A stretch of DNA of 64,000 bases. Source: Oscillospiraceae bacterium (GTDB lineage: Bacteria > Bacillota > Clostridia > UBA1381). The notes under the pieces were generated by a model. The model had not been told where the DNA came from. It saw only the letters and a list, made by a program, of their open reading frames with translations, and did not search any database. Position numbers and translations under genes: made by a program. Of this stretch, positions 41,120 through 49,570 are shown one piece after another; within the stretch, counting starts at the first letter, position 1, and the number at the start of each line of letters is the position of its first letter. Location: positions 22,400 through 86,399 of the forward strand of contig JAFLUB010000003.1 of the NCBI GenBank assembly GCA_022509025.1, in the 5' to 3' direction.

Positions 41120-41872
41120 ATGGGAAAATATATTATTGCAGGTAACTGGAAGATGAATAAGCTTCCGTCAGAAACTTACGATTTCGTAAAAGAGGTTGCA
41201 GAAGCAACAAAGGGCGCGTCATGCGAAGTAGTTTGCTGCACACCGTATGTATGTCTTGCTCCTGCTATTGAGGCTGCAAAGGGCACACATGTAAAAATTG
41301 GCGCTGAGAACCTCCACTTTGAGGACAAGGGCGCGTTCACAGGTGAAGTAAGCGCAGATATGCTTGTTGACTTAGGCGTTCAGTACGTTATAATCGGTCA
41401 CAGCGAAAGACGCGAGTATAACAACGAGACTGATGAGACAGTTAATTTAAAGGCTAAAAAGGCTCTCGAAAAGGGTCTTACTCCTATCGTATGCTGCGGC
41501 GAGAGCTTAGAGCAGAGAGAAGTGGGAATTACTATGGACTTAATCACAATCCAGATTAAGAAAGCATTCGCGGGTATTTCTGCTGACGATGCTAAGAAGG
41601 TTGTTATCGCATATGAGCCTATCTGGGCAATCGGCACAGGTAAGACAGCTACCGATGATCAGGCGGAAGAGGTTTGCGGCGCAATCAGAGACGTTATCGC
41701 AGCTCTTTACGATGCTGACACTGCAAAAGCGGTTACTATTCAGTACGGCGGCAGCATGAACGCGGGCAATGCGGCAGGACTTCTTGCAAAGCCGAACATT
41801 GACGGCGGCTTGATAGGCGGCGCATCATTAAAGAGCGCTGACTTCGCTGTTATAACGAGCGCGGCTAAATAA
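41120..41872 (+). CDS. tpiA: Triosephosphate isomerase
   Basis: A 250-residue TIM barrel interconverting dihydroxyacetone phosphate and glyceraldehyde 3-phosphate. The catalytic Lys is in GNWKMN (Lys11), the His in IIGHSERR, the Glu in AYEPIWAIGTG, and the phosphate gripper is YGGSMNAGN. AAAAGGAGAAAGAACA precedes ATG. A terminator follows before gpmI, so gpmI expression needs read-through or its own promoter. Confidence 0.98.
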   Translation: MGKYIIAGNWKMNKLPSETYDFVKEVAEATKGASCEVVCCTPYVCLAPAIEAAKGTHVKIGAENLHFEDKGAFTGEVSADMLVDLGVQYVIIGHSERREYNNETDETVNLKAKKALEKGLTPIVCCGESLEQREVGITMDLITIQIKKAFAGISADDAKKVVIAYEPIWAIGTGKTATDDQAEEVCGAIRDVIAALYDADTAKAVTIQYGGSMNAGNAAGLLAKPNIDGGLIGGASLKSADFAVITSAAK

Positions 41873-41883
41873 TTGATTAAATT

Positions 41884-41911
41884 AAAAGGGCTGCCAAAGC
41901 GGCAGCCTTTT
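41884..41911 (+). terminator. Terminator after tpiA
   Basis: AAAAGGGCTGCC and GGCAGCCTTTT form a strong GC stem with an AAAGC loop and a short T-run. Confidence 0.85.
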
Positions 41912-41940
41912 ATATTAAGATAATTAAAGGAGATAATAAA

Positions 41941-43458
41941 ATGGCAAAAAAACCGGTTGCACTTATTATAATGGACGGTTACGGCATCAACCAGACAATT
42001 GAGGGAAATGCGATAGCCGCGGCTAAGAAACCTAATCTTGATAAATTCTTCGCTACATATCCGAACACTCAGCTTTCAGCGAGCGGACTGGACGTTGGAC
42101 TTCCCGACGGACAAATGGGTAACAGTGAAGTAGGGCATACAAACATAGGCGCGGGACGCGTTGTTTATCAGATGCTTGTTAAGATTACAAAGGACATAAA
42201 CGAGGGTAAGATAAACGATATCAAACCGCTTTCAGACGCTATGGACGCGGCAAAGGAGAACGGCAAGTCACTCCACCTTATGGGACTATTATCCGACGGC
42301 GGTGTACACAGCCACAACGAACATCTTTACGGTCTGTTAAGAATGGCAAAGAAGAAGGGTCTTGAGAAGGTATATGTTCACACCTTCCTTGACGGACGTG
42401 ACGTACCTCCGACCTCCGGAATAGAGTTTATGAAGCAGCTCGAAACTGAAATCAAGGATACAGGCGTGGGAAGTATAGCAACAGTAATGGGCAGATTCTA
42501 CGCAATGGACAGAGACAACGCATGGGACAGAGTGGAAAAAGCGTATAACGCAATCGTTAAAGGCGAGGGCGTGCAGGAAACAGACGCTGTTACTGCAGTC
42601 AGAAATTCATACGCTAACGATGTTACTGACGAGTTTGTTGTTCCGACGGTTGTTGACAAGAACGGTATGGTGAAGGAAGGGGACAGCGTTATATTCTTCA
42701 ACTTCCGTCCCGACCGTGCGAGACAGATTACAAGAACATTTGTTGATGATGAATTCAAGGGATTTGAGAGAAAGTATTTCCCTGTGAACTTCGTCTGCAT
42801 GACACAGTATGACGAGTCAATGCCAAACGTAACAGTTGCATATCCGCCTGAGTCGCTTGAGATGACATTCGGAGAATATGCAAGTAAAAAAGGACTTACT
42901 CAGCTTCGAATTGCCGAAACTCAGAAGTACGCGCACGTTACTTTCTTCTTCAACGGCGGCGAGGAAAAGCAGTTTGAGGGCGAGGAAAGAATACTTATCA
43001 AGTCACCTGACGTTGAAACATTTGATATGAAGCCGGAAATGAGCGCATATGAAGTAACAGACGCGGTGATTGAAGCCATCAACGCAGATAAATTCGACGT
43101 AATTATTTTGAATTACGCTAACTGCGACATGGTAGGACATACAGGTGTTATGGACGCGGCAATTAAAGCGGTTGAAGCGGTTGACGAATGTGTCGGCAAG
43201 ACAGTTGCGGCTGTACTTGAAAAGGGCGGTCAGGCTATTATCACAGCTGACCACGGTAACGCGGATTGTCTTATTGACCCAGATACAAAGGCAGTGTTCA
43301 CAGCGCATACAACAAACCCTGTACCGATGATTTTAATCGGCGCCGGCGATGTTAAGCTAAAGACAGGCAGACTTTGCGACCTTACACCGACAATGCTCGA
43401 CCTGATGGGACTTGAAAAACCTGAACAGATGACAGGCGAGAGTCTGATTGTAAAATAA
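41941..43458 (+). CDS. gpmI: 2,3-bisphosphoglycerate-independent phosphoglycerate mutase
   Basis: A 505-residue metalloenzyme of the alkaline phosphatase superfamily that converts 3- to 2-phosphoglycerate. The first metal site is IIMDGYG (residues 9-15). The phosphorylated Ser62 is in GQMGNSEVGH. LDGRDVPP and MGRFYAMDRD lie in the transferase domain, NYANCDMVGHTG and ITADHGNAD give the second metal site. In spore formers this Mn-dependent enzyme is pH-sensitive and helps hold the 3PGA store in spores (family knowledge). AAAGGAGATAATAAA precedes ATG. Confidence 0.98.
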   Translation: MAKKPVALIIMDGYGINQTIEGNAIAAAKKPNLDKFFATYPNTQLSASGLDVGLPDGQMGNSEVGHTNIGAGRVVYQMLVKITKDINEGKINDIKPLSDAMDAAKENGKSLHLMGLLSDGGVHSHNEHLYGLLRMAKKKGLEKVYVHTFLDGRDVPPTSGIEFMKQLETEIKDTGVGSIATVMGRFYAMDRDNAWDRVEKAYNAIVKGEGVQETDAVTAVRNSYANDVTDEFVVPTVVDKNGMVKEGDSVIFFNFRPDRARQITRTFVDDEFKGFERKYFPVNFVCMTQYDESMPNVTVAYPPESLEMTFGEYASKKGLTQLRIAETQKYAHVTFFFNGGEEKQFEGEERILIKSPDVETFDMKPEMSAYEVTDAVIEAINADKFDVIILNYANCDMVGHTGVMDAAIKAVEAVDECVGKTVAAVLEKGGQAIITADHGNADCLIDPDTKAVFTAHTTNPVPMILIGAGDVKLKTGRLCDLTPTMLDLMGLEKPEQMTGESLIVK

Positions 43459-43470
43459 GAATACAATGTT

Positions 43471-43501
43471 AAAAGGATAGAGAAAAATCTCTATCCTTTT
43501 T
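43471..43501 (+). terminator. Bidirectional terminator after gpmI
   Basis: AAAAGGATAGAGA (43471-43483) pairs with TCTCTATCCTTTT (43489-43501) and runs into more T. The A-tract on the other arm gives T residues for the convergent minus-strand gene. Confidence 0.88.
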
Positions 43502-43513
43502 GTTTATTCCGAG

Positions 43514-44077
43514 TTATTCCCTCAAATCTCCCTTACCTCGAACTTTCCTTTCAAATGGAATCAACTGCTGATATATATCTGATGTCTGTTTATCAGTATA
43601 TATTTCTTCTCTTGAGTTGAAAAATTTTTCAGTCATTTTCTTTATCTTCTCAGGCGTCGATATAAACAGGTTGTTATAATCATTTTTATAACTGTTCTTT
43701 GTATTTTTACATATGGCTATCAATATACAATTATTTCTGTCAATTTTTAAATAATCAGCTAATATATCTATATTGACCCAATACTGCTTAAGCTTATTCG
43801 AAGAAACATCATCTGTGTATTCAAAAATATATAGTCCTGTTTTATGTACCAATACAGTATCAATTGCAGCGAACTTCAAATTGTCGGGAAAGCTTATATT
43901 TTTTAATTTCTTGTATTCTCCCTTTAATCCCTTAAGACAGTAATCCGTGGAGGAAAATCCGTTTTTAAAATCACCGCCTGCTTTATACGGCCATAATTTT
44001 TTGAAATCAAATTTTACAAAAACAATAGCCATGACTATTATAATAACCGCTATTAAAATATACTTCAGCATATCCAT
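43514..44077 (-). CDS. Membrane-anchored protein with possible NERD-like domain
   Basis: A 187-residue protein of uncertain family. Residues 4-22 form one membrane helix (YILIAVIIIVMAIVFVKF), and the rest is predicted to be cytoplasmic. The text FAAIDTVLVHKTGLYIFEYTD resembles the nuclease-related (NERD) core, where an acidic residue before a hydrophobic strand is followed by 'G.y.iE.K'. The catalytic Glu-x-Lys is not clear, so activity is doubtful. It is convergent with gpmI and single. The 5' end lies just beside the promoter of the first small antisense RNA. Confidence 0.5.
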   Translation of the reverse strand: MDMLKYILIAVIIIVMAIVFVKFDFKKLWPYKAGGDFKNGFSSTDYCLKGLKGEYKKLKNISFPDNLKFAAIDTVLVHKTGLYIFEYTDDVSSNKLKQYWVNIDILADYLKIDRNNCILIAICKNTKNSYKNDYNNLFISTPEKIKKMTEKFFNSREEIYTDKQTSDIYQQLIPFERKVRGKGDLRE

Positions 44078-44089
44078 TTTTACTACCTC

Positions 44090-44118
44090 TTGACAATATG
44101 GTAATTATATGATATAGT
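44090..44118 (+). promoter_or_regulatory. Promoter of antitoxin RNA 1
   Basis: TTGACA (44090-44095), a 17-bp spacer and TATAGT (44113-44118) on the plus strand. No coding gene follows in this direction before a terminator. Confidence 0.8.
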
Positions 44119-44124
44119 TTAGAT

Positions 44125-44210
44125 AGCAAAGGAGCGGTTTTGACCGTTCCGCCAAATGAATGACTTTTGTAAGTCGCCCTTTAGTGGAATGAGGGGCGGC
44201 TTACTTTTTT
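44125..44210 (+). ncRNA. Predicted antisense antitoxin RNA 1
   Basis: A short transcript of about 85 bases is predicted from the promoter to an intrinsic terminator. It holds a 5' hairpin (GGAGCGGT...ACCGTTCC, 44131-44150) and the terminator GTAAGTCGCCC (44169-44179)/GGGCGGCTTAC (44194-44204) plus T6. The terminator covers the last codons of the minus-strand tiny ORF, so the two RNAs overlap at their 3' ends, as in txpA/RatA-type loci. Ends are inferred. Confidence 0.65.
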
Positions 44211-44355
44211 ATGTTTCTTATAATCTCAAGAATTATAATCAATTCGACTATCCTAATCAGAATATCCAAATCCATAAGTATAACCCCCTTATCTGTTTAG
44301 TGCTGAGTTTCACCTCCCTAAATCAGTATAAGGGCGGAACAGCCGCCACCGCTCC
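44131..44355. repeat. Inverted 23-bp repeats flanking the type I locus 1
   Basis: GGAGCGGT...GTTCCGCC occurs on the plus strand at 44131-44153 and, inverted, on the minus strand at 44355-44333, differing only in the middle. One copy is in the 5' end of the antitoxin RNA, the other in the toxin leader. They bound a 225-bp segment. Confidence 0.6.
44201..44275 (-). CDS. Tiny hydrophobic peptide, putative type I toxin 1
   Basis: A 24-residue ORF with one membrane-spanning stretch (MDLDILIRIVELIIILEIIR) and a Lys-rich tail (NIKK). AAGGGGGTT lies eight bases before ATG. It has its own minus-strand promoter and a convergent antisense RNA ending inside it. Size, charge pattern and layout fit Firmicute type I toxins; the sequence itself matches no family I can name. 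The leader also contains GGAGGTGA with a GTG that opens an 18-codon frame overlapping the start, which might couple or control translation. Confidence 0.6.
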   Translation of the reverse strand: MDLDILIRIVELIIILEIIRNIKK

Positions 44356-44414
44356 GTGTATCAAGGTCGCATAGATTTCTCTATCACCTACAGTTAATTT
44401 TTAACTGCATAATT

Positions 44415-44443
44415 AATATATCATAAAACAATTTTTTTGTAAA
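44415..44443 (-). promoter_or_regulatory. Promoter of toxin 1
   Basis: On the minus strand, TTTACA (44443-44438), a 17-bp spacer and TATATT (44420-44415). Start near 44408, leaving a leader of about 130 bases. The leader carries the hairpin GGCGG/CCGCC at 44333-44345. Confidence 0.65.
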
Positions 44444-44477
44444 TATAAAAACAACACAGGCATTGTGTATCATAAAA

Positions 44478-44523
44478 AAATATCAGGTTTTTGTACTTCA
44501 TAGTATAAAAACCTGATATTTTG
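44478..44523 (-). terminator. Terminator after the M14 peptidase gene
   Basis: ATATCAGGTTTTT and AAAAACCTGATAT form a 13-bp stem followed on the minus strand by seven T residues. Confidence 0.85.
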
Positions 44524-44545
44524 TTACCTATTTATATTATATTTC

Positions 44546-45637
44546 TCATTCATATTTTAAATTATAAACCGTTGCATATACAACATTTTTATTTCTTTCC
44601 CAAATGCTATTGAAATTGCTGATTGGCACAGGGTTTATAATTCCCTGTCCATTTTCATTTCCAACCTCTATAGTAATACTCGGTATTCCCATTTTATACA
44701 CTGCCCAGTCTTTATATCCCGCCGCGTCAACAGAGGTATAATCTGAATCAAGCGGATAACCTGTTTCATTTGAAATGCGCTGCGCAAAAATCTGAGACTC
44801 GTCTAAGACATTACCTTCCTGCTTATAATACCAGTAAATCAACGCGCCGCACGTATGATAACTTATAGTACGTTTAATATTGCAGTCTTGTGTAAGCCGG
44901 ATTAATGCCGCCGCTTCCGCTTCACTTCCCGGAGATGTTCCTTTGTATCTGTCAGATGACGGCACACCTGAGCCGACAAATTCATCCCAGCCGGCGTCAA
45001 AGTTACGGTTCAGATCAACACCGTTAGCGTTTGCCTTCCATTGTACATAATCCTGACCGCCCATTGATAAGATATTATTCTTTACATTCTCATTCAGAAT
45101 CCCGTCTATTCCGAATTGGCTTATCGTAACTCCGTCCGGATTACTCATTGGTATAAAGTGAACAGTAACATCATTTAAAAGGTCATTTACCGGAATACCG
45201 TTGTATTCACCGCCATAACCATTCAGCGCGTCAATACTGTCACATAGCTGACGCATTACAACCTGAGATGTTATATATTCTCTTGCGTGCATTGCTCCGA
45301 AAATCAGAACCTGATTTTCCGCCTGTCGGTCACCCAGCACAACGTCATACACAATTCGTCCGTCGGAAGTGGCGCATAATTCTTCAACACTTATTTGTTC
45401 ACCGCATACATTTTTTAATTCCTGTATATCATACTTCAAGTCTTCATATGTGTATTGATCCGGTGTGAGATTTATCATAAGATTACATTCTGAAAGTCTT
45501 GATATAACCGTTTTTTCTTCCGGCTGCTCTGTTATTGTAACAGGCTGCAATGTAGGTTCAGCCGGAACTGTGTTATTTGCGCATCCTGTAATTACTGTAA
45601 TCAGTAAAAGGCTTATTAAAGCATGTATTGTCTTCAT
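44546..45637 (-). CDS. M14-family zinc carboxypeptidase lipoprotein
   Basis: A 363-residue exported peptidase. The signal peptide ends in a lipobox (ITGC, Cys19). The zinc ligands His117 and Glu120 are in GAMHARE, the third ligand His261 is in SYHTCG, and the general base Glu324 is in ITIEVG. NANGVDLNRNFDAGW gives the substrate-carboxylate Arg and Asn. All catalytic residues are present. Members of this group in Firmicutes often cut gamma-D-glutamyl-diaminopimelate bonds in wall peptides; that substrate is inference. Second gene of an operon, eight bases after the SH3-domain lipoprotein, which could direct it to the wall. Confidence 0.88.
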   Translation of the reverse strand: MKTIHALISLLLITVITGCANNTVPAEPTLQPVTITEQPEEKTVISRLSECNLMINLTPDQYTYEDLKYDIQELKNVCGEQISVEELCATSDGRIVYDVVLGDRQAENQVLIFGAMHAREYITSQVVMRQLCDSIDALNGYGGEYNGIPVNDLLNDVTVHFIPMSNPDGVTISQFGIDGILNENVKNNILSMGGQDYVQWKANANGVDLNRNFDAGWDEFVGSGVPSSDRYKGTSPGSEAEAAALIRLTQDCNIKRTISYHTCGALIYWYYKQEGNVLDESQIFAQRISNETGYPLDSDYTSVDAAGYKDWAVYKMGIPSITIEVGNENGQGIINPVPISNFNSIWERNKNVVYATVYNLKYE

Positions 45638-45645
45638 ATTTATCC

Positions 45646-46653
45646 TTATCTCAGCGCAAGGTATGATTGTAATGCATATCCGCGTTGTCCGTTATATTCT
45701 ACACAATAAAAACCATTCTCTGCAGTACTTATAAATGTCACATACGCGCCTAATGGAATCTGCGCTAATGAAGCAGCGGAAGTAGACGGTGTGCTCCTTA
45801 ATGTAATCCACTCATTGCAGTTTACAACCTGCGCCGTTCTGTATGACGAAGATGTATTCGGTTTTGTGCTTGAAAGGTAAGAGGCAAGACTGTATCCTAC
45901 GCGTCCGTCATAATTTATTTTGTAGAACCCGTTACCCGCGTTTTCTATATATCCCACTGCCTGTCCGAGAGGAATCTGTACTATCTCGGACGCGGAGGTT
46001 GACGGCGCCGTTCTTAATGTAATACTCTGCTTACAGTTCACAACATAATATGTGGCAACGACATTGTTGTTTGTCGATTGTGCAGGAACATAAACAACAT
46101 CGGGTTTTTTATTTTCTGCTTCTTTAATCTTTGATTGCGCGGAATCAAGAGTAGCTTTCAATTCATCAATCTGTTTCCTTTGATAATTTGTTATATCCTT
46201 TGAATACAACTCCGTGATATTTACGGAAGCGCTTTCATAATCACCTGACGCAATCATTTTTCTCACGCCGGCTATCTGAGAATCAACATCTCCCATAACC
46301 GATCTTTTATCCGCCACACTCTTTTTTAATGAGTCTATATCAGACGCTATAGTATAATTTTTATAATTGTCAGGTATTTTATTAATGGCATCTGTAGCGC
46401 CGTCCATATTTATCTTGTCAAATTCATCCTTTGCCTTTATATAATTTTCGAGTATCAGGATCATCTCTTCAACTTCATCACTATCAGCGCCTTCATTTTT
46501 AGCAAGCTGGAGATAGTTGAGCGCAGCCGTATAATCTGCACTCGCCATTGATAATTTACTTTGCTCAATCGCCTTTTTTTCTATACCCCCGCTGCATGCT
46601 GCTTGTGTAAATAATATTGCAACCGCTGCCATTATCATTATTATTTTTTTCAT
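45646..46653 (-). CDS. Lipoprotein with two bacterial SH3 domains
   Basis: A 335-residue protein. I start at ATG 46653 because GAAGGGTGGA lies seven bases upstream; the upstream GTG at 46665 falls in the binding site. The signal peptide ends at a lipobox (TQAACSGG). Residues 25-190 are helical, repeat-like (QLAKNEGADSDEVEEMI..., SASVNITELY), perhaps TPR-like. Two SH3b domains follow, each starting 'VVNC...TLRTAPSTSASEIVQIPLG' or its close copy and ending 'GYSLASYL'/'GYALQSYL'. SH3b domains commonly bind peptidoglycan. First gene of an operon with the M14 peptidase. Confidence 0.85.
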   Translation of the reverse strand: MKKIIMIMAAVAILFTQAACSGGIEKKAIEQSKLSMASADYTAALNYLQLAKNEGADSDEVEEMILILENYIKAKDEFDKINMDGATDAINKIPDNYKNYTIASDIDSLKKSVADKRSVMGDVDSQIAGVRKMIASGDYESASVNITELYSKDITNYQRKQIDELKATLDSAQSKIKEAENKKPDVVYVPAQSTNNNVVATYYVVNCKQSITLRTAPSTSASEIVQIPLGQAVGYIENAGNGFYKINYDGRVGYSLASYLSSTKPNTSSSYRTAQVVNCNEWITLRSTPSTSAASLAQIPLGAYVTFISTAENGFYCVEYNGQRGYALQSYLALR

Positions 46654-46724
46654 ATCTTTATCCACCCTTCTTATTTATATTTATAAAGAAATTATACCAT
46701 AAAATAATTTTTTTGTAAATATTA

Positions 46725-46773
46725 AAAGGGACCGGCAAATGAACAAACAACGCTCATTTACAACAGTCCCTTT
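46725..46773 (-). terminator. Hairpin ending the dap operon
   Basis: AAAGGGAC (46725-46732) pairs with GTCCCTTT (46766-46773), with inner AAATGA/TCATTT pairing. T-rich sequence follows on the minus strand. It lies just after the dapB stop. Confidence 0.7.
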
Positions 46774-46776
46774 ATA

Positions 46777-47535
46777 TTATAAATTACTTATCAAATCATT
46801 CATGTTATACATGCCCGCAGGTTTATCGGAGATAAACTTCGCAGCCTTAATCGCGCCGACAGCGAATACTTCCTTACTTGTCGCGCTGTGCTTAAGCTCA
46901 ATAACCTCGTCAGTTCCCGCAAAAATAATGTCATGCTCACCGACAATTGTACCGCCGCGCACTGCATGCAGTCCGATTTCTGTTTTCTTTCTCTTTCTAC
47001 GCACAGCATGTCTGTCATACACGTACTCGGCAGGGAAGGAGAGTGTCTCGTCAATAGCGTCCGCGATTGCAAGCGCCGTGCCTGACGGCGCGTCAATCTT
47101 CTGATTATGATGCTTTTCAACTATCTCGATATCAAAATTACCCTCTAAAAGCTTTGTCGCTTTCTTCGCAAGCGCGATAAGCAGGTTTATTCCCAAGCTC
47201 ATATTAGCGGAGAAGAATACGGGTATCTCATTTGACGCGTCCTTAAATTCCTGCTTCTGCTCCTCCGTGAATCCGGTTGTCGCAAGAATAACAGGAAGCT
47301 TTCTTTGCTTACAATAATTCAGTATATCAGTAAGCGCTGACGGGTGCGAGAAATCAATCACAACATCTGCCTCTCCGGTAAATTCGTCCGGGTTTGTGAA
47401 AACCGGATACGCGTTTTCTATCGTATCGTTCACGTCAAAGCCCGCAACGATTTCACAATCCGCATCCTCATGGGCAAGACGTGTTATAACCTGACCCATC
47501 TTACCGTTACAGCCGTTCATAATTATTTTTGTCAT
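46777..47535 (-). CDS. dapB: 4-hydroxy-tetrahydrodipicolinate reductase
   Basis: A 252-residue enzyme of the lysine/diaminopimelate pathway. The NAD(P)H site is IIMNGCNGKMGQ at the N-terminus. The signature EKHHNQKIDAPSGTA carries the catalytic His and Lys. VVIDFSHP and the ATTGFTEEQ motif are conserved. AAAGGAGAAGAACCA precedes ATG. Last gene of the asd-dapA-dapB operon, 13 bases after dapA. Confidence 0.97.
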   Translation of the reverse strand: MTKIIMNGCNGKMGQVITRLAHEDADCEIVAGFDVNDTIENAYPVFTNPDEFTGEADVVIDFSHPSALTDILNYCKQRKLPVILATTGFTEEQKQEFKDASNEIPVFFSANMSLGINLLIALAKKATKLLEGNFDIEIVEKHHNQKIDAPSGTALAIADAIDETLSFPAEYVYDRHAVRRKRKKTEIGLHAVRGGTIVGEHDIIFAGTDEVIELKHSATSKEVFAVGAIKAAKFISDKPAGMYNMNDLISNL

Positions 47536-47548
47536 TGGTTCTTCTCCT

Positions 47549-48439
47549 TTACACCAATTTCATTCCGAAATCAATCATAGACTTCTTAAGCTTTTCAAAA
47601 TTTGCGTTTTCCATTTCAACAAGCGGCATACGTAAATTACCCGCGTTAAAGCCGAGCAGATTCATAGCTGTCTTTACCGGAACAGGATTGACCTCAATAA
47701 ATAAGTTATTAATAAGATCAAGCATCTTAAGCTGCAATTCTCTTGCCGCGTTAACGTCGCCATTGAAATAATATTCGCATATATTATGTGTTTCCTCAGG
47801 AAGAATATTCGCAACAACCGATATTACGCCTTTACCGCCAATAGAAAGTGTGGGAACAATCATATCGTCATTGCCGGAATATATGTATAGTTCCGGAATC
47901 TCAGCGGCAAGTTTTGTCATATAGCTGATGTTTCCGCTTGCTTCCTTTACAGCGACAATATTTTCTACTTTACTAAGTTCCTTTAATGTATCAACTGCAA
48001 AACTCATGCCTGTTCTTGATGGCACATTATATAGAATTACAGGTATTTTTACTGAGTTCGCAATTGCAGTAAAATGTGCTACAAGTCCCTTTTGTGTAGT
48101 CTTGTTATAGTAAGGAGTTACAGAAAGGATACCATCTGCTCCCATTTCCTCCGCCTTCTTTGTAAGCTCTATTGCATGCTCGGTATCATTTGAGCCTGTA
48201 CCCGCGATTACAGGAATTCTGCCCGCCGTCTTTTCAACTGTGAAGCGTATCGCTTCAAGATGCTCCGCGTCAGGCATTGTTGACGCTTCGCCTGTTGTTC
48301 CGCATATAATGATTGCGTCGGTTTTGTTTGCAATGTGATATTCAATAAGTTTGCCAAGCTCATCGTAATTTGTCTTTAATCCGTCAAACGGAGTGATAAT
48401 CGCAACGCCTGAGCCTGTAAACGGTAATGTCTTTGCCAT
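47549..48439 (-). CDS. dapA: 4-hydroxy-tetrahydrodipicolinate synthase
   Basis: A 296-residue TIM-barrel aldolase condensing pyruvate with aspartate semialdehyde. The Schiff-base Lys165 is in AVKEASGN, the catalytic Tyr137 is in LYNVPSRTG, and Thr48-Thr49 is in CGTTGEAS. AAGGAGGAATAAAA precedes ATG. Middle gene of the operon. Its product feeds lysine, wall diaminopimelate and, in spore formers, dipicolinic acid. Confidence 0.97.
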   Translation of the reverse strand: MAKTLPFTGSGVAIITPFDGLKTNYDELGKLIEYHIANKTDAIIICGTTGEASTMPDAEHLEAIRFTVEKTAGRIPVIAGTGSNDTEHAIELTKKAEEMGADGILSVTPYYNKTTQKGLVAHFTAIANSVKIPVILYNVPSRTGMSFAVDTLKELSKVENIVAVKEASGNISYMTKLAAEIPELYIYSGNDDMIVPTLSIGGKGVISVVANILPEETHNICEYYFNGDVNAARELQLKMLDLINNLFIEVNPVPVKTAMNLLGFNAGNLRMPLVEMENANFEKLKKSMIDFGMKLV

Positions 48440-48458
48440 TTTTATTCCTCCTTAAAGA

Positions 48459-49562
48459 TTAGTCCATATAACCCTTTGCAGTCAATAATTCTGCCAGAAG
48501 CACTGCGCCGCCTGCCGCGCCGCGAAGCGTGTTATGGCTCATTGACACCATTTTATAATCGTACTGTGTTGATTCTCTTAAACGTCCGCAGCTTATAGCC
48601 ATACCGCCGTCAATCTCGCGCGCCGTTTTTATCTGCGGCTGGTCGGGCGTATCATTTTCAGTATAAACATGAATGAACTGTTTCGGAGCGTGGGGAAGAT
48701 TAAGCTTCTGAGGCTCACCCTCATATTCAGCCCACATCTTTTCAATCTCCTCAACAGACGGCTTGTTGGCGCTGTCCTTAAATGAGAAGAAAATAGCGGC
48801 AGTGTGACCGTCCGAAACAGGCACTCTATATGTCTGGCACTCAATTGAAAGCGCGTCTGACGGAACAATCTCCTTGCCCTGAACACTACCCAGAACCTTG
48901 TTCGGTTCAACCTCAGACTTCATTTCCTCGCCTCCGATATACGGGATGAGGTTATCAACCATCTCCGGCCATGTTTCAAATGTCTTGCCCGCGCCGGAAA
49001 TTGCCTGATACGTTGTAACAAGCGCGTGGTCAATCGGATACTTCATATTAACTACAGCCATTGCGGGAAGATATGACTGTAAAGAACAGTTTGACTTAAC
49101 TGCAACAAATCCTCTCTTTGTGCCGAGTCTTTCACGCTGTGCCGGGATTATCTCAAGATGCTCCGGGTTAATCTCCGGAATGATCATCGGTACATCAGGA
49201 GTATGACGATGCGCCGAGTTGTTTGAAACAACAGGACACTCAGCCTTTGCATATCTTTCCTCAAGAGCCTTGATTTCATCCTTTTTCATGTCAACCGCGC
49301 AGAATACGAAGTCAACCATTCCCGCGATTTTCTCAACATCGTCAGTCGCGTTCATAACAATCATGTTCTTTACTGACTCAGGAATATCCTCTTTCATTGC
49401 CCATTTTGAGCCTACAGCATCTTTGTATGTCTTACCCGCGCTTCTTGGAGAAGCTGCAAGCACTTCTATTGTATACCAGGGGTGGTCATGAAGAAGCGTG
49501 ATAAAACGCTGTCCTACCATACCCGTTGCGCCGATAATTCCTATTTTATAATTGTCTTTCAT
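48459..49562 (-). CDS. asd: Aspartate-semialdehyde dehydrogenase, archaeal/fungal-like type
   Basis: Reduces aspartyl phosphate to the semialdehyde. GIIGATGMVGQRF is the NADP site; the catalytic Cys is in SNCSLQSY and the active His is in VSDGHTA. The N-terminal text (QRFITLLHDHPWYTIEVLAASPRSAGKTYKDAV) and the overall length of 367 residues fit the archaeal/yeast (HOM2-like) branch rather than the usual Firmicute enzyme with NPNCSTIQ. I start at ATG 49562 (MKDNYKIG); in-frame ATG 49574 and GTG 49589 are alternatives that fall in the conserved leader element. First gene of the operon, behind the lysine riboswitch. Confidence 0.93.
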   Translation of the reverse strand: MKDNYKIGIIGATGMVGQRFITLLHDHPWYTIEVLAASPRSAGKTYKDAVGSKWAMKEDIPESVKNMIVMNATDDVEKIAGMVDFVFCAVDMKKDEIKALEERYAKAECPVVSNNSAHRHTPDVPMIIPEINPEHLEIIPAQRERLGTKRGFVAVKSNCSLQSYLPAMAVVNMKYPIDHALVTTYQAISGAGKTFETWPEMVDNLIPYIGGEEMKSEVEPNKVLGSVQGKEIVPSDALSIECQTYRVPVSDGHTAAIFFSFKDSANKPSVEEIEKMWAEYEGEPQKLNLPHAPKQFIHVYTENDTPDQPQIKTAREIDGGMAISCGRLRESTQYDYKMVSMSHNTLRGAAGGAVLLAELLTAKGYMD

Positions 49563-49570
49563 AATAATAT

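Noticed and set aside
44156..44374. 72-codon plus-strand ORF over toxin locus 1
   Set aside because: It runs through the antitoxin terminator and both inverted repeats, and has no binding site or recognisable protein character.
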